From an uncultured Algibacter sp. (GTDB taxonomy: Bacteria > Bacteroidota > Bacteroidia > Flavobacteriales > Flavobacteriaceae), in the NCBI RefSeq assembly GCF_947487605.1, contig NZ_CANKXK010000010.1:105604-169603 (forward strand): DNA of 64,000 nucleotides, given 5' to 3'. The notes below the pieces were generated by a model. It had not been told where the DNA came from, ran no database searches, and worked only from the letters and a program-made list of their open reading frames with translations. The stretch's first letter is position 1, and the number at the start of each line of letters is the position of its first letter. Below are positions 48,891-59,600 of the stretch, piece after piece. The position numbers and the translations under genes are program-made.

Positions 48891-48924
48891 AAAACCATCT
48901 CTTTTTGTTCAGAGATGGTTTTTA
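48891..48924 (+). terminator. Rho-independent terminator before the second susC operon
   Basis: Perfect 12-bp stem AAAACCATCTCT (48891-48902) with AGAGATGGTTTT (48911-48922), 8-base loop, followed by further T bases. It separates the binding-protein gene from susC. Confidence 0.85.
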
Positions 48925-48935
48925 TAACACAAAAT

Positions 48936-48988
48936 AAGCACAAAATTAAGGAGTATATCCTTAATATTCTATTGGCATTCTTGTGCTT
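48936..48988 (+). promoter_or_regulatory. Nested inverted repeats in the leader of the second susC
   Basis: Outer arms AAGCACAA (48936-48943) and TTGTGCTT (48981-48988) enclose inner arms TTAAGGA (48946-48952) and TCCTTAA (48958-48964) with a 5-base centre. It is 65 bp before the susC ATG and follows a terminator. It could be a regulator-binding site or a leader RNA structure. Confidence 0.45.
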
Positions 48989-49053
48989 TGGTTAACAGAT
49001 GCTTAACTTCAAAAAAAGAATGTTAAACTAATAAACAAACTAATTTAAAATTA

Positions 49054-52000
49054 ATGAGAAACTATTCAAGAGTTTTAATTAAGACCGCTTGTTTTCTTTC
49101 TGTTTTTTTCTTGCTAAGTATTGAAAAAAGCAATGCTTATAATTTAGTGTTAGAGAAAGCAAATGTGACTGCTGACTTTCAAGACACAATAGTAGAAGGA
49201 ACAGTTACGGCCTCAGATGATGGCTCTCCATTGCCAGGAGTAAACATATCTGTAAAGGGAACTAAAGGAGGAACAACAACCGATTTTGATGGCAATTTTA
49301 TTATTAAAGTAAAGCCAACAGATGTTTTGGTGTTTACTTATGTAGGATTTATTAAACAAGAAGTATCTGTAGCTGGAAAGACAAGATTAAATATCGTTCT
49401 GCAAGTAGATACAGCAGAGTTAGATGCTGTAACAGTTGTTGCCTTTGGTACGCAAAAGAAAGAAAGTGTTGTAGCAGCTATAACAACGGTTAAACCATCA
49501 GAACTAAAAATACCTGCAAGTAATTTAACAGCGTCATTCTCTGGTAGAGTACCTGGTTTAATATCATTTCAAACTACAGGGGAACCAGGCGCAGATAATG
49601 CAGAGTTTTTTATTAGGGGAGTGGCTTCCTTTGGTTTTGTAACTGGGCCATTAATTCTCATAGATGGTTTGGAATCCAGTAAGGATGATTTGGCTAGAAT
49701 GGATGTTGATGATATTGATAATTTTTCAATAATGAAAGATGCATCTGCAGCAGCTTTATATGGTTCTCGTGGTGCGAATGGAGTAATTTTAGTTTCTACA
49801 AAAAGAGGAAAAAAGGGTAAAGCTAAGGTGTCATTCAAATACGAAACCTCATACTCTTCGAATGTGAAGGATATTAAGTATGCAGATCCTATTAGGTATA
49901 TGGAGTTGTATAATGACGCAGCACTTCCATTTGACGGATCTCCTGTTCCAGTGCAACTTTTTTCTCAAAATATAATAGATAGGTCACGCGATAATCCAAG
50001 AGCTGAAGCCGAAGCGCCTGTAACAGATTGGACACAATTGCTTTTTAAAGATTTCTCAATTAACCACAGAGCTAATTTAAATGTATCTGGTGGTGGCGAA
50101 ATAGCTAAATACTTTTTGTCAACTACCTTTACTAAAGATACTGGAATATTAAAAATTGATGATAGAAGTGATTTTAATACAGGAATTAATTTAAATAAGT
50201 TTCAAATTAGGTCTAACAATGATATTAATATAACTCAGAGCTTGCAAGCAGGAATTCAAATCTATTTGGCTATAGATGATTATACTGGACCAATAAATGG
50301 TGCATCTACGTTATTTGATCAGATAAGAAGAACTAGTCCTGTGAGATACCCCGCTTTTTATCAACCTGATACTGCCAACATAGGTATTGATAGGATATTT
50401 TTTGGTAATTATGAACCAGGGGCAAGATTTATTAACCCTTATGCTGAATCTATAGTAGGGTACAAGGAATCTACTAGAACACGATTTACAACACAGATAA
50501 ATTTGAAACAAAAGATAACTGAAGATTTTAAACTAAGGGTTAAGCTAGGGTATGATTTGGCTTCATTTATTAGCGTAGATAGAAAGTATGAACCTTATTA
50601 TTATAATATTGGGGTTTATGATAAGTTCGAAGATACCTATACATTACAACAGTTAAATGGAGGAGAAAGAGGTGGCACTAGTCCACGTTTATCTTTAGAT
50701 TTTGGCAATAGAAAAACTACTGTAACACCTGTGTTTTATGGAGAATTTGCTGCTAATTATGATAAAACATTTAATGATGAACACACCATAGGAGCTACGC
50801 TCGTTGCTACGGCTAGGGAATCAAAAAACAATACAGGAGATGATTTGCAAGCAACTTTACCTAGGCGTAATTTAGGATTGGCAGGACGATTAAATTATAG
50901 CTATGACACACGATATTTTGTGGAGCTTAATTTTGGTTATAATGGCTCTGAACGTTTTTCTAAAGAAGAACGTTTTGGTTTCTTTCCTTCATTCGGGGCG
51001 GGTTGGACAATATCTAATGAACCTTTTTGGGAGTCTATGTCAAATGTAGTTAACAAATTTAGGCTTAGAGGATCTTATGGTTTAGTAGGTAATGATAATA
51101 TTGGTCAAGCATCAGAAAGATTTTTGTATTTGTCAAATATAAACTTAAATGCAGGATCAAGAAGTGCTACTTTTGGTGAAGGAATTAATACGCCACAGAG
51201 AACGCTTAATGGGGTAACCTATTCCAGATACGCAAATCCTTCTGTAACTTGGGAAACTGCTAAAAAATTCAATGCTGCTTTAGATTTAGCATTATTTAAT
51301 AGTAAAATTGATTTAACTGTAGAATATTTTTCAGAAGTACGCGAGGATATTTATTTAACAAGAACAGAAATCCCAGATAGTTTTGGGTTGGTGACTAATA
51401 TCTCAGCTAACTCTGGAGAAGCTAAAAATCATGGTTTTGAGTTTTCAATAAAAGGAAATCATCAATTTAATGACGATTTTTGGATGCAAGCTGTTACAAA
51501 CTTTACCTATGCAACAAGTGAGCGTACAAAGTTTGATGAGCCAGATTTTTCAGCTACACCCTGGAGATCAAAAGTGGGGCTCCCTATTAATCAGACCTTC
51601 GGTTATGTTGCTGAACGTTTGTTTTTTGATGAAGCTGATGTTCGTAATTCGCCACAACAATTTGGATATGCACAAAACGTTTATGGGTTAGAGGGTGCTT
51701 ATGGACCAGGAGATATTAAATATAAAGATATTAACAGGGACGGAGTAGTAGATGAAGGAGATCAAGTACCTATAGGCTATCCTACTTCGCCAGAAATTAA
51801 TTATGGTTTTGGTCTTTCAGTGGGATATAAGAATTGGGATTTTAACTGTTTTTTCAATGGTATAGCACGTAAATCATTTTTCATTCAGAGAACTAAAGAG
51901 TATAAATTTGGCAATAATTTAACTCAAAAAGCACAGTTTTCTACTGCACCTTTTATTCAATGGACAGCAGATAGAATACCGACATCAGAAAATCAATTAT

Positions 52001-52344
52001 TGGAGGTATACGCCAATGATCATTGGTCTTTAGAAAACAGAGACCCTTATGCTTTGCATCCTAGGTTTTCTCATATTAGAAATAGAAATAATGAAAAAGT
52101 TAGTTCTTGGTGGTTAAGGGATGGTTCGTATCTAAGATTACAGCAGATTGAAGTAGGATATACTATCCCTAGAGATTTTGTTAAAAAAGCTATGCCAGTA
52201 TTGGCAGAAGGAAGAATTTATATTTCTGGAAGAAATTTAATAACTTTTAGCAAATTTGATTCTTGGGATGTATCTCTATCAGGAAATCCCTATAAGTACC
52301 CAGTTCAAAAAGTAATTAATATTGGTGTAAGATTAAAATTTTAA
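49054..52344 (+). CDS. SusC-like TonB-dependent outer-membrane transporter
   Basis: 1096 residues, full length. Signal peptide (ACFLSVFFLLSIEKSNAY), then a carboxypeptidase-like N-domain (about 46-125: IVEGTVTASDDGSPLPGVNISVKGT...GKTRLNIVL). The plug (about 130-245) follows with DAVTVVAFGTQKKESVV, SGRVPGLISFQT and SIMKDASAAALYGSRGANGVILVSTKRG. The barrel ends with IGVRLKF. The SusC-specific periplasmic-loop motif PGDIKYKDINRDGVVDEGDQ is present. It imports oligosaccharides with the SusD encoded 3 bp downstream. It differs clearly from the fragment at the window start (for example GGTSPRLSLDFGN loops), so the locus has two transporter pairs. Confidence 0.96.
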   Translation: MRNYSRVLIKTACFLSVFFLLSIEKSNAYNLVLEKANVTADFQDTIVEGTVTASDDGSPLPGVNISVKGTKGGTTTDFDGNFIIKVKPTDVLVFTYVGFIKQEVSVAGKTRLNIVLQVDTAELDAVTVVAFGTQKKESVVAAITTVKPSELKIPASNLTASFSGRVPGLISFQTTGEPGADNAEFFIRGVASFGFVTGPLILIDGLESSKDDLARMDVDDIDNFSIMKDASAAALYGSRGANGVILVSTKRGKKGKAKVSFKYETSYSSNVKDIKYADPIRYMELYNDAALPFDGSPVPVQLFSQNIIDRSRDNPRAEAEAPVTDWTQLLFKDFSINHRANLNVSGGGEIAKYFLSTTFTKDTGILKIDDRSDFNTGINLNKFQIRSNNDINITQSLQAGIQIYLAIDDYTGPINGASTLFDQIRRTSPVRYPAFYQPDTANIGIDRIFFGNYEPGARFINPYAESIVGYKESTRTRFTTQINLKQKITEDFKLRVKLGYDLASFISVDRKYEPYYYNIGVYDKFEDTYTLQQLNGGERGGTSPRLSLDFGNRKTTVTPVFYGEFAANYDKTFNDEHTIGATLVATARESKNNTGDDLQATLPRRNLGLAGRLNYSYDTRYFVELNFGYNGSERFSKEERFGFFPSFGAGWTISNEPFWESMSNVVNKFRLRGSYGLVGNDNIGQASERFLYLSNINLNAGSRSATFGEGINTPQRTLNGVTYSRYANPSVTWETAKKFNAALDLALFNSKIDLTVEYFSEVREDIYLTRTEIPDSFGLVTNISANSGEAKNHGFEFSIKGNHQFNDDFWMQAVTNFTYATSERTKFDEPDFSATPWRSKVGLPINQTFGYVAERLFFDEADVRNSPQQFGYAQNVYGLEGAYGPGDIKYKDINRDGVVDEGDQVPIGYPTSPEINYGFGLSVGYKNWDFNCFFNGIARKSFFIQRTKEYKFGNNLTQKAQFSTAPFIQWTADRIPTSENQLLEVYANDHWSLENRDPYALHPRFSHIRNRNNEKVSSWWLRDGSYLRLQQIEVGYTIPRDFVKKAMPVLAEGRIYISGRNLITFSKFDSWDVSLSGNPYKYPVQKVINIGVRLKF

Positions 52345-52347
52345 AAA

Positions 52348-54375
52348 ATGAAACATAATAAAAAATATATAGTAAGGCTTATAATTTCGTTTGTATCGTT
52401 TTTTTATGTGTCTTGCTCTGATTATTTAGACGTTGTACCAGATGATATTGCAACAATTGATAATGCTTTTGCTGATGTTGAAGAAGCAGAAAAGTTTTTG
52501 TATGGTTGTTATAGTTGGATGCCACGATTGGGAAGCTTATCCAATAACCCAGCTTTTTATGGAGGAGATGAATCCTATAGAGAAGTGTTAAGGATACCTA
52601 CTGGAGGTGTAGCCAATTTTACATTTGCTATGCAAGCCATAGCTATAGGAAGTCAAAATGCAGATAGACCTATAGCGGATTATTGGTCTGGAGCTAATGG
52701 AGGTACTAATCTTCATAGAGGCATTAGAGATTGTAATACGTTTTTAGAAAAAATTGACAATGTACCAGTGATTGATGCATTTTCAAAAAGAAGATGGGTT
52801 GCTGAGGCTAAATTTTTAAAAGCCTATTACCACTTCTATTTATTTAGAATGTATGGTCCCATAATAATATCAGATTTTAATTTGCCTATTGATTCTGATG
52901 TGTCTGAAATACAGAAATTTAGAAGTCCAGTTGACGAATGTGTAACCTATATTGCAGACTTGTTTTTAGAAGCTTCTACTGATTTACCTGCCCAAGTTTT
53001 TAACCCTGTAGAAGAGTTAGGTAGAGCTACTAAATTAGGTGCTTTAGCACTTAGAGCAAGAGTTTTAACTATGGGAGCAAGTCCGTTGTTTAATGGTAAT
53101 GGGGATTACGCCAATATGATTGACAAAAATGGCGTTTCATTGTTTCCACAGACCTACGATAATGAAAAATGGCGTTTAGCAGCAGAAGCTTGTAAAGAGG
53201 CTATAGAAATTATTGAAGGAGCTGGTGTACAATTATTTAATTTTGATCCAACTAGATTAAAGTTGCCAAATAATGTAAATATAGATGAAATACCAGATGA
53301 AGTATTAAATACATTAACTATTCAGCATTCTTTATCTGAAATTTGGACAGATGAAAAATTATTTGTTTCAACAAAGGGATCTACTCAAGTATTGCAGCAA
53401 CATGCTATGGCAAGAACACATACTGCTGTTTCTAGTCCTGTTGATAATCAAAGAGGGGCTTTTTCAATTTATTCTCCTACATTAAGAATAGCCGAAATGT
53501 TTTATACAAAGCGAGGGGTGCCAATTGATGAAGATAAAGATTGGGATTATGGAAACAGATATGAATTAAGAAGATACAACTCTGCTGCTGATGATGATTT
53601 TGATAATAATCTAGTTCCTGATAATAAATATTTTGTAAAAAACAACGAAACAACGATTAATCTGCATTTTGATAGGGAAACAAGGTTTTATGGAAGTTTA
53701 GGCTTTGACAGAGGAATTTGGTATACAACTACAACAGCTGGCGGTAGTGGTTTGTCCACTTTTGAGAGTCATTATTTAAAGGCAAGAAATACAGTAAGTG
53801 AATGGTCTAGTGCTATTAAGGGATCTTTGGGTAGAGGCTCCTATACAGGTTATTTTGCAAAGAAGCTTACAAACTATGAAAATACAATAAATAATAATGG
53901 TCAGCTTACTACTGTCAATTATGCATTCCCAGAAATTAGACTTGCAGATTTATACTTATTATATGCGGAGTGCTTAAATGAGATTGATGATAGAGCTACC
54001 GCTTACATTTATATTGATAAAGTTAGGGAACGTGCTAACTTAGAGGGCGTTGTGGAGTCTTGGGCAAATTATTCTAATCAGCCTAATAAACCTAATTCAA
54101 AATCTGGTTTCAGAGAGATTGTTCAACAAGAAAGATTAATAGAATTAGTGTTTGAAGGGCAACGCTTCTGGGATTTAAAGCGTTGGAAATTGGCTGAAAA
54201 TAATTTGATACGCCCACTTAGAGGTTGGAATTATTTAGGAACTACAGCCGAAGAATATTATGAGTCACCAAGAGTTTTGGGTACAGCAGATTATACGTTT
54301 AAAGATAATTTATGGCCTATTGATACTGAAGAGATTTTATCGAACCCTAATACATTACAAAATGGAGGATGGTAA
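52348..54375 (+). CDS. SusD/RagB-family surface glycan-binding lipoprotein
   Basis: 675 residues, lipobox YVSC (Cys23). N-terminal SDYLDVVPDDIATIDNAF and the helical segment FLKAYYHFYLFRMYGPIII are the family's characteristic features. C-terminal QQERLIELVFEGQRFWDLKRWKLAE and LWPIDTEEILSNPNTLQNGGW complete the signature. It is larger than the first SusD and not a close copy, in keeping with a separate glycan specificity. Three bases separate it from susC, so the pair is co-transcribed and likely translationally coupled. Confidence 0.95.
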   Translation: MKHNKKYIVRLIISFVSFFYVSCSDYLDVVPDDIATIDNAFADVEEAEKFLYGCYSWMPRLGSLSNNPAFYGGDESYREVLRIPTGGVANFTFAMQAIAIGSQNADRPIADYWSGANGGTNLHRGIRDCNTFLEKIDNVPVIDAFSKRRWVAEAKFLKAYYHFYLFRMYGPIIISDFNLPIDSDVSEIQKFRSPVDECVTYIADLFLEASTDLPAQVFNPVEELGRATKLGALALRARVLTMGASPLFNGNGDYANMIDKNGVSLFPQTYDNEKWRLAAEACKEAIEIIEGAGVQLFNFDPTRLKLPNNVNIDEIPDEVLNTLTIQHSLSEIWTDEKLFVSTKGSTQVLQQHAMARTHTAVSSPVDNQRGAFSIYSPTLRIAEMFYTKRGVPIDEDKDWDYGNRYELRRYNSAADDDFDNNLVPDNKYFVKNNETTINLHFDRETRFYGSLGFDRGIWYTTTTAGGSGLSTFESHYLKARNTVSEWSSAIKGSLGRGSYTGYFAKKLTNYENTINNNGQLTTVNYAFPEIRLADLYLLYAECLNEIDDRATAYIYIDKVRERANLEGVVESWANYSNQPNKPNSKSGFREIVQQERLIELVFEGQRFWDLKRWKLAENNLIRPLRGWNYLGTTAEEYYESPRVLGTADYTFKDNLWPIDTEEILSNPNTLQNGGW

Positions 54376-54397
54376 ATTATTAAAAAATAGAAAAGTT

Positions 54398-55723
54398 ATG
54401 AAAGCAACAATGTCTAAAACAATTAGTTTGACCCTTATAATCCTATTAGTTTTAATAGGATGTGGAGAGGAAGAGTTTGTAGGACAACCAGGAACAGATA
54501 GTAAAGCTCCAGGTGTTATTACAGATATAGTTACTGAACCTATTGGAGGAGGTGCGATTATACGTTATACTCCACCTAACGATGAAGATTTTGCTTATGT
54601 TGAAGCGGTTTATTACCCTAATGAAAATACTGAAAGAAGGGCAACTTCATCTAAATTTATTCAAGCTATAAAAGTAGATGGATTTGGGACAACAGACAAT
54701 CAAAAAGCTGAGATATACGCTGTCGATACAAGTGGTAATAAATCTAATGCTGTTACTGTAGAATTTGAGCCATTAACCCCCCCTCATATAGCTATCTTTG
54801 AATCTTTAAAAGTTACCGATGATTTTTCAGGAGTGTTATTAGATTGGGATAATGAAGAAGAGGTTAGAAATATTGGTATCACTGTACTAAGACATGATGA
54901 TTTTGGAGATTTTGTGCCTTATGACGTTGTTTATGATGACGCTAATATAATTGATTCAAAATACAATGTAAGAGGAATGGATACTGTGGATGTAGAACTT
55001 GGTTTTTATGTAAAAGATCGCTGGGGAAATCAGAGCGATACACTCAGAGGTGTTTTTAAACCATTATTTGAAGTTTTAATAGATCACAATAATATAACCC
55101 CTTTAGAGTTGGATACTGATATTCCAACAGAAACCAATTATAGGAATGGTAATTATAATATACAGAAAGTTGCTGATGGAAAATGGGGAGAAGAACAGCC
55201 TAAGTGGACTACTCAAAATTATCATTCAGAGATTGCTGATTTAGAATCTGAGGAAGGTCTAAATTACTTTCCAATGCATATTACTTTAGATTTGAGTGTG
55301 GAAACATTATTAAGTCGAATTATCTTTCATTCTACATTTTTTGATCAATATAAGCAAGGAGGAATTAAGCGATTTGAATTATATGGAACCAATGACCAAA
55401 GTTTGATAGATAGAGAAACTAATGGTGCTTATATATGGCCTGATGGAGATGATCCTAATATTACTGGAAATTGGAGAGAAGAAGGTATGGATGGATGGCA
55501 GTATATTGGAGAGTTTGAGACTACAAAATTATCTGGTTTACCTGGAAATGCTGTAGCTGCTGGAGATCGAGAATGGGCAAGAGAAAACCCATTTGAATTT
55601 AATATAGATCCAGGTACTTCTTATAGATATATTCGTTTTAGACCTATTGAATTGTGGGAAGATGGACTTAAGTATATGTCTATGGCTGAAATTCAGTTTT
55701 TTGGTGCTCCAAAAGATAAATAA
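54398..55723 (+). CDS. Surface lipoprotein of the DUF4959/DUF5126/DUF5000 type (SusE-like position)
   Basis: The ATG at 54398 is chosen because it opens a lipoprotein signal (MKATMSKTISLTLIILLVLIGC, Cys22); the frame runs further upstream into susD but without signal character. 441 residues. Successive beta-domains are GVITDIVTEPIGGGAIIRYTPPNDEDFAYV (DUF4959-like), an FN3-like middle (GVLLDWDNEEEVRNIGI, DUF5126-like) and a C-terminal discoidin-like domain (DLSVETLLSRIIF...RYIRFRPIEL, DUF5000-like). Such proteins follow susD in many PULs and act as extra surface glycan-binding proteins. It lies 22 bp after susD. Confidence 0.88.
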   Translation: MKATMSKTISLTLIILLVLIGCGEEEFVGQPGTDSKAPGVITDIVTEPIGGGAIIRYTPPNDEDFAYVEAVYYPNENTERRATSSKFIQAIKVDGFGTTDNQKAEIYAVDTSGNKSNAVTVEFEPLTPPHIAIFESLKVTDDFSGVLLDWDNEEEVRNIGITVLRHDDFGDFVPYDVVYDDANIIDSKYNVRGMDTVDVELGFYVKDRWGNQSDTLRGVFKPLFEVLIDHNNITPLELDTDIPTETNYRNGNYNIQKVADGKWGEEQPKWTTQNYHSEIADLESEEGLNYFPMHITLDLSVETLLSRIIFHSTFFDQYKQGGIKRFELYGTNDQSLIDRETNGAYIWPDGDDPNITGNWREEGMDGWQYIGEFETTKLSGLPGNAVAAGDREWARENPFEFNIDPGTSYRYIRFRPIELWEDGLKYMSMAEIQFFGAPKDK

Positions 55724-55797
55724 AACTGTCATCATTTATTAATAGAAAAGAAATAGAGTCATAATAAAAATTAATTATGGTTTTTAAAATATAAGAA

Positions 55798-56499
55798 ATG
55801 AAAAAAATAATAGTATTATTAGTAATTATGCTTTTGTACAATTGCTCTGAAATGAATGAATTGCATCAACCTTACTTGGATAGAGGAGAGCAAATATATA
55901 CTGAAAAAGCACTTGGTTTAACTGCGTTTAGTGGAAAAAACAGAGTTGAATTAAAGTGGGTATTACTTTCGGATATTTCTATAAGAAAAGCTAGAATTAT
56001 ATGGGAGGATAAGTTCGATGTAAAGGATTCATTAGACATAGATATTACGGTAACATCAGGGATAGTTGAATTATATTCTAAAGTTATTGAAGGGCTAGAG
56101 GAAGGTTCATATTTGTTTGAAGTAAAAACAATGGATGGTTTTGGTAATCAGTCTGTTCCAGTAACAAAAATAGGTAAAGCACTTGGAGACATTTATTTAG
56201 CAACTTTAACCAATAGACAAATAGCGTCTCATGTAGTTGATGTTGATGATATTTTTGCTGTAGAGTTTGAGATGAGTACAAACTTACCCGAAGATTATAT
56301 TTATAGTGAATTTAAATATACTAATAACAATGGAGAAGAAGCGACCTATACACTTCCTACAGATAATCTAGCAGGGTTTTCTCTTGATCTTTCAGACATA
56401 GATATCACAAAAAATATATTCTTTAGAAGTGTTTATTTACCTTTTGGAAATGGAATAGATTTATTTTATACAGATTATGAAGAGTATATTATTGATTAG
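55798..56499 (+). CDS. DUF4998-type surface lipoprotein
   Basis: 233 residues, lipobox LLYNC (Cys16), beginning SEMNELHQPYLDRGEQIYTEKA, the expected start of DUF4998 family members that accompany DUF5000-type lipoproteins downstream of SusD. The rest is two Ig-like beta-domains (GKNRVELKWVLLSDISIRKARI, EGLEEGSYLFEVKTMDGFGNQS). It is presumed to be a surface glycan-binding accessory of the transporter. A hairpin after the stop suggests the import operon ends or is attenuated here. Confidence 0.85.
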   Translation: MKKIIVLLVIMLLYNCSEMNELHQPYLDRGEQIYTEKALGLTAFSGKNRVELKWVLLSDISIRKARIIWEDKFDVKDSLDIDITVTSGIVELYSKVIEGLEEGSYLFEVKTMDGFGNQSVPVTKIGKALGDIYLATLTNRQIASHVVDVDDIFAVEFEMSTNLPEDYIYSEFKYTNNNGEEATYTLPTDNLAGFSLDLSDIDITKNIFFRSVYLPFGNGIDLFYTDYEEYIID

Positions 56500-56534
56500 T
56501 TAACAAGACTAATTAAATAAATAATTTTAAGATT

Positions 56535-56569
56535 AGGGTTAAATAGTTAGTTAATTGTTTAACCCTTTT
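56535..56569 (+). terminator. Hairpin terminator after the second import operon
   Basis: AGGGTTAAA (56535-56543) pairs with TTTAACCCT (56558-56566) across a 14-base loop, followed by TTTTATT. The stem is short, so readthrough to the GH128-like gene is possible. Confidence 0.65.
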
Positions 56570-56658
56570 ATTGCCTCAAGTTTTAATAAAATTGACCTAA
56601 CCTATCTTAATAAGAAAAGATTATGGTTAGATGATATATGCTATTTAAAAGAGAAAAA

Positions 56659-59600
56659 ATGAAACTAAAACTATTATTCGCTGCATTCCTTTTTTTTATA
56701 ACCAATATTGGTGTCAGCCAAAATTTATTAACCAATGGAGGTTTTGAAACAGGTGATAAAACAGGATGGACTAATGGCAAAAATTTTGTTGTCCAAACTG
56801 TTGATATAAATTCAGGAACTTATGCTGGAGAAATATCAGGAGATTCTTATACAAATCAGCCAGTTACTGTTACCGAAGGTAAAACATATAGGGTACACTT
56901 TTTCGGAAAGGCTGCAGTAGCTTCAGAAAATGCTTTCTTATCTGTTCAATACCAAAACGGTACGGTATGGACTTATAATAATTACGTAAATATACAATCA
57001 ACAAGTTGGCAAGAATATTCATTTGTTGTTAAAATAGCTACAGGGGAGGCTAATAATTTTAGAGTAGCATTAAGACAATACTCTGGAGGTGAGCATTATT
57101 TTGATGATATTGAATTAACAGAAATAGTAGATCCTTCATCTTTAAGCTCGGAAAATAATATTATAAGCACTACAATTGGAACTTTAAATGCTACTGAAAG
57201 TAAAATTGAAGACGTGCCATTGGAAGCTATTACTGCAGCCGATTTAATTTCGGCATTAACGCTTAGTTCAAACGCTACTGTTGTTTTAATTAGTGATACA
57301 AGTTTAGCAGTAACTCCAGACACAATTATTGATGGTACAGAAACTATAAAAGTATTTGCAGAAGATGGAACTGCTCATGTTTATACGATGACCACTGATG
57401 ATAGTGTTATAAAATCAATAAATAGCGATGAGGCAGAATTTGATAATGTAAGTACTACAATTTCAAAAATAACTCCAGTTTTAACGGTTACTGAGTTTAT
57501 TAATGATATCACATTATTACAGGGTGCTACATTGGAAGTTTTAGATGCCGTTGCAGAAACTGTTATTTCTAATCAAGGGACTACTATTATAAGTGATAGT
57601 ATGATAATTAGAGTAACTGGTGCTAGTGGAGCTATGACAGATTTTACGTTGCAGTTAAGAGCAGTAGAAACGGATAGTACCATTGCTTCAATTGCAGTAG
57701 GAACAGTAAACGAAACAACGCCAGCTATTGAAGATATACCACAAAATATAGTAGCAAATCAATTAGAAAGCCTTATAGAAGTTGCTACTTATGCTAGTTT
57801 TCAAATCACAGACAACACGGGTACGCTTTTAGCAAGTGAAGCTGTAGTTACGGCTACAGATCAAGTAAGAGTAACCGCAGAAAATGGAGATCTTAGGATT
57901 TATCAAATAGTGTTTGGAAGTGCTACGATTACTAATGTAACTTACACAGACCAAAACGTTACAGAAACACAATTGTCTTACTCTAATGTGACACTTGAAG
58001 GAACTTCAGAACTAAAAATTACCGATGCCACTAATGCTTTAGATTTAGCTAGTGTAAATATAAACTCTGAAGATTCTTGGTTAATGTTCGAAAATATTTT
58101 GCCGTCGGTGGTTAGAGACACCTATTTAAAAGATGTATTAGCTTATGGACAACCAGCTGTTTTAGATCAAAATGTTAGAATTGTACAGTATGTTAATGGT
58201 GCTGTGGTAATTCCTCATGCACCAGATTATGGAGCTGTTGAGATTTTTGATGGTCCTAACCTTACAGGAAATTCAATGGTGTTAACTCCATACACTTACA
58301 ATAAAATAGCACAATTAGGAGTCTTTAATGATGCTGTTGCTTCCTTTAAGGTAAAAAGAGGTTACTATGTAACCATGGCTCAAAATGAAAATGGTAGTGG
58401 TTTTAGTAAAGTATTTTTAGCGCATGATGCAGATTTGACTGTAAATACAATGCCAAATGGATTAGCTGGAGAAGTATCATTTGCCAGAGTAATACCATGG
58501 CGTTGGCCAAACAAAAAAGGACATCCAAATAACGATTCACCAAAATTTAATGGGGGATGGAAGTATAATTGGAACGCTAATGGAATTTCTACTTTAGATG
58601 TAGAATATGTACCAATAAAGCATAAAATATCTTGGCCAAGTTTAACCTTATTTAAGGATAAGAAAGATTCGCCAAATATGTTGGGACATAATGAGCCAAA
58701 TGCGCCAGAACAGGCAAATGCTACTATAGAACAAGTGTTAGCACAATGGCCTAAATTAATGGAATCTGGTTTGCGTTTAGGGTCGCCAGCACCAACAGAT
58801 GGAGGTTTAAACAGTTGGTTATATCCTTTTATAGATAGGTGCGACGAATTAAATTACCGTGTAGATTTTGTGGCTATACATTATTACAGAGGATGTAATA
58901 CTACTAATGGTCAAGGCATTTACAATTTTGCAAAAGCGGTACATGATAGAACAGGAAGACCGGTTTGGATTACTGAATTTAGTAATGGAGCGCCTTGGTC
59001 AAGTTGTACACCTGCAGATGAAACAGAACATGCTGCGGGATTGAAAGAGATGATAAAAAGGTTAGAAGAAGCACCTTTTGTAGAACGCTATTGTATATTC
59101 CCTTATTTCTGGCCATTTAATAAAACACTTGATAGCGACAAACAATTAACGGAAAATGGTATTGTATATAGAGATCAGGTGTCTAATATGGCTTATAATC
59201 CTGCAGAAGCTTACGATACGACATTTGAGCCCTTAACTCCTCCCAATAATCTAACAGCAACATTCGATTCAAATGCAGAAGAAGTAGATTTAACTTGGGA
59301 AATTACTTCAGATGTTGAAGGTGGTTTTAAAGTTGAACGCTCCATAGATGGTGGTACTTTTGAAGAAATTGATAGGGTAGAAGGCGCAGGAATAACCACT
59401 TATACAGATACCGATATTTTGTTTTCTGGTGAATATAGATATAGAGTACGAAGTATTATTCCAGCCGTTGCGAATTCTGGCTATTCCCTTATGGCTACAA
59501 CAACAGTTGATTTAAGTTTGGTAAATATTGCAAAAGATAAAGCTGTTACTATTCATAGTAATGCTACAGGGGGCTACGACCACCATACTGTATATGTTCC

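Noticed and set aside
54260..54397. Upstream extension of the DUF5000-type lipoprotein into susD
   Set aside because: It would bury the lipoprotein signal inside the protein; the ATG at 54398 places the signal at the N-terminus.
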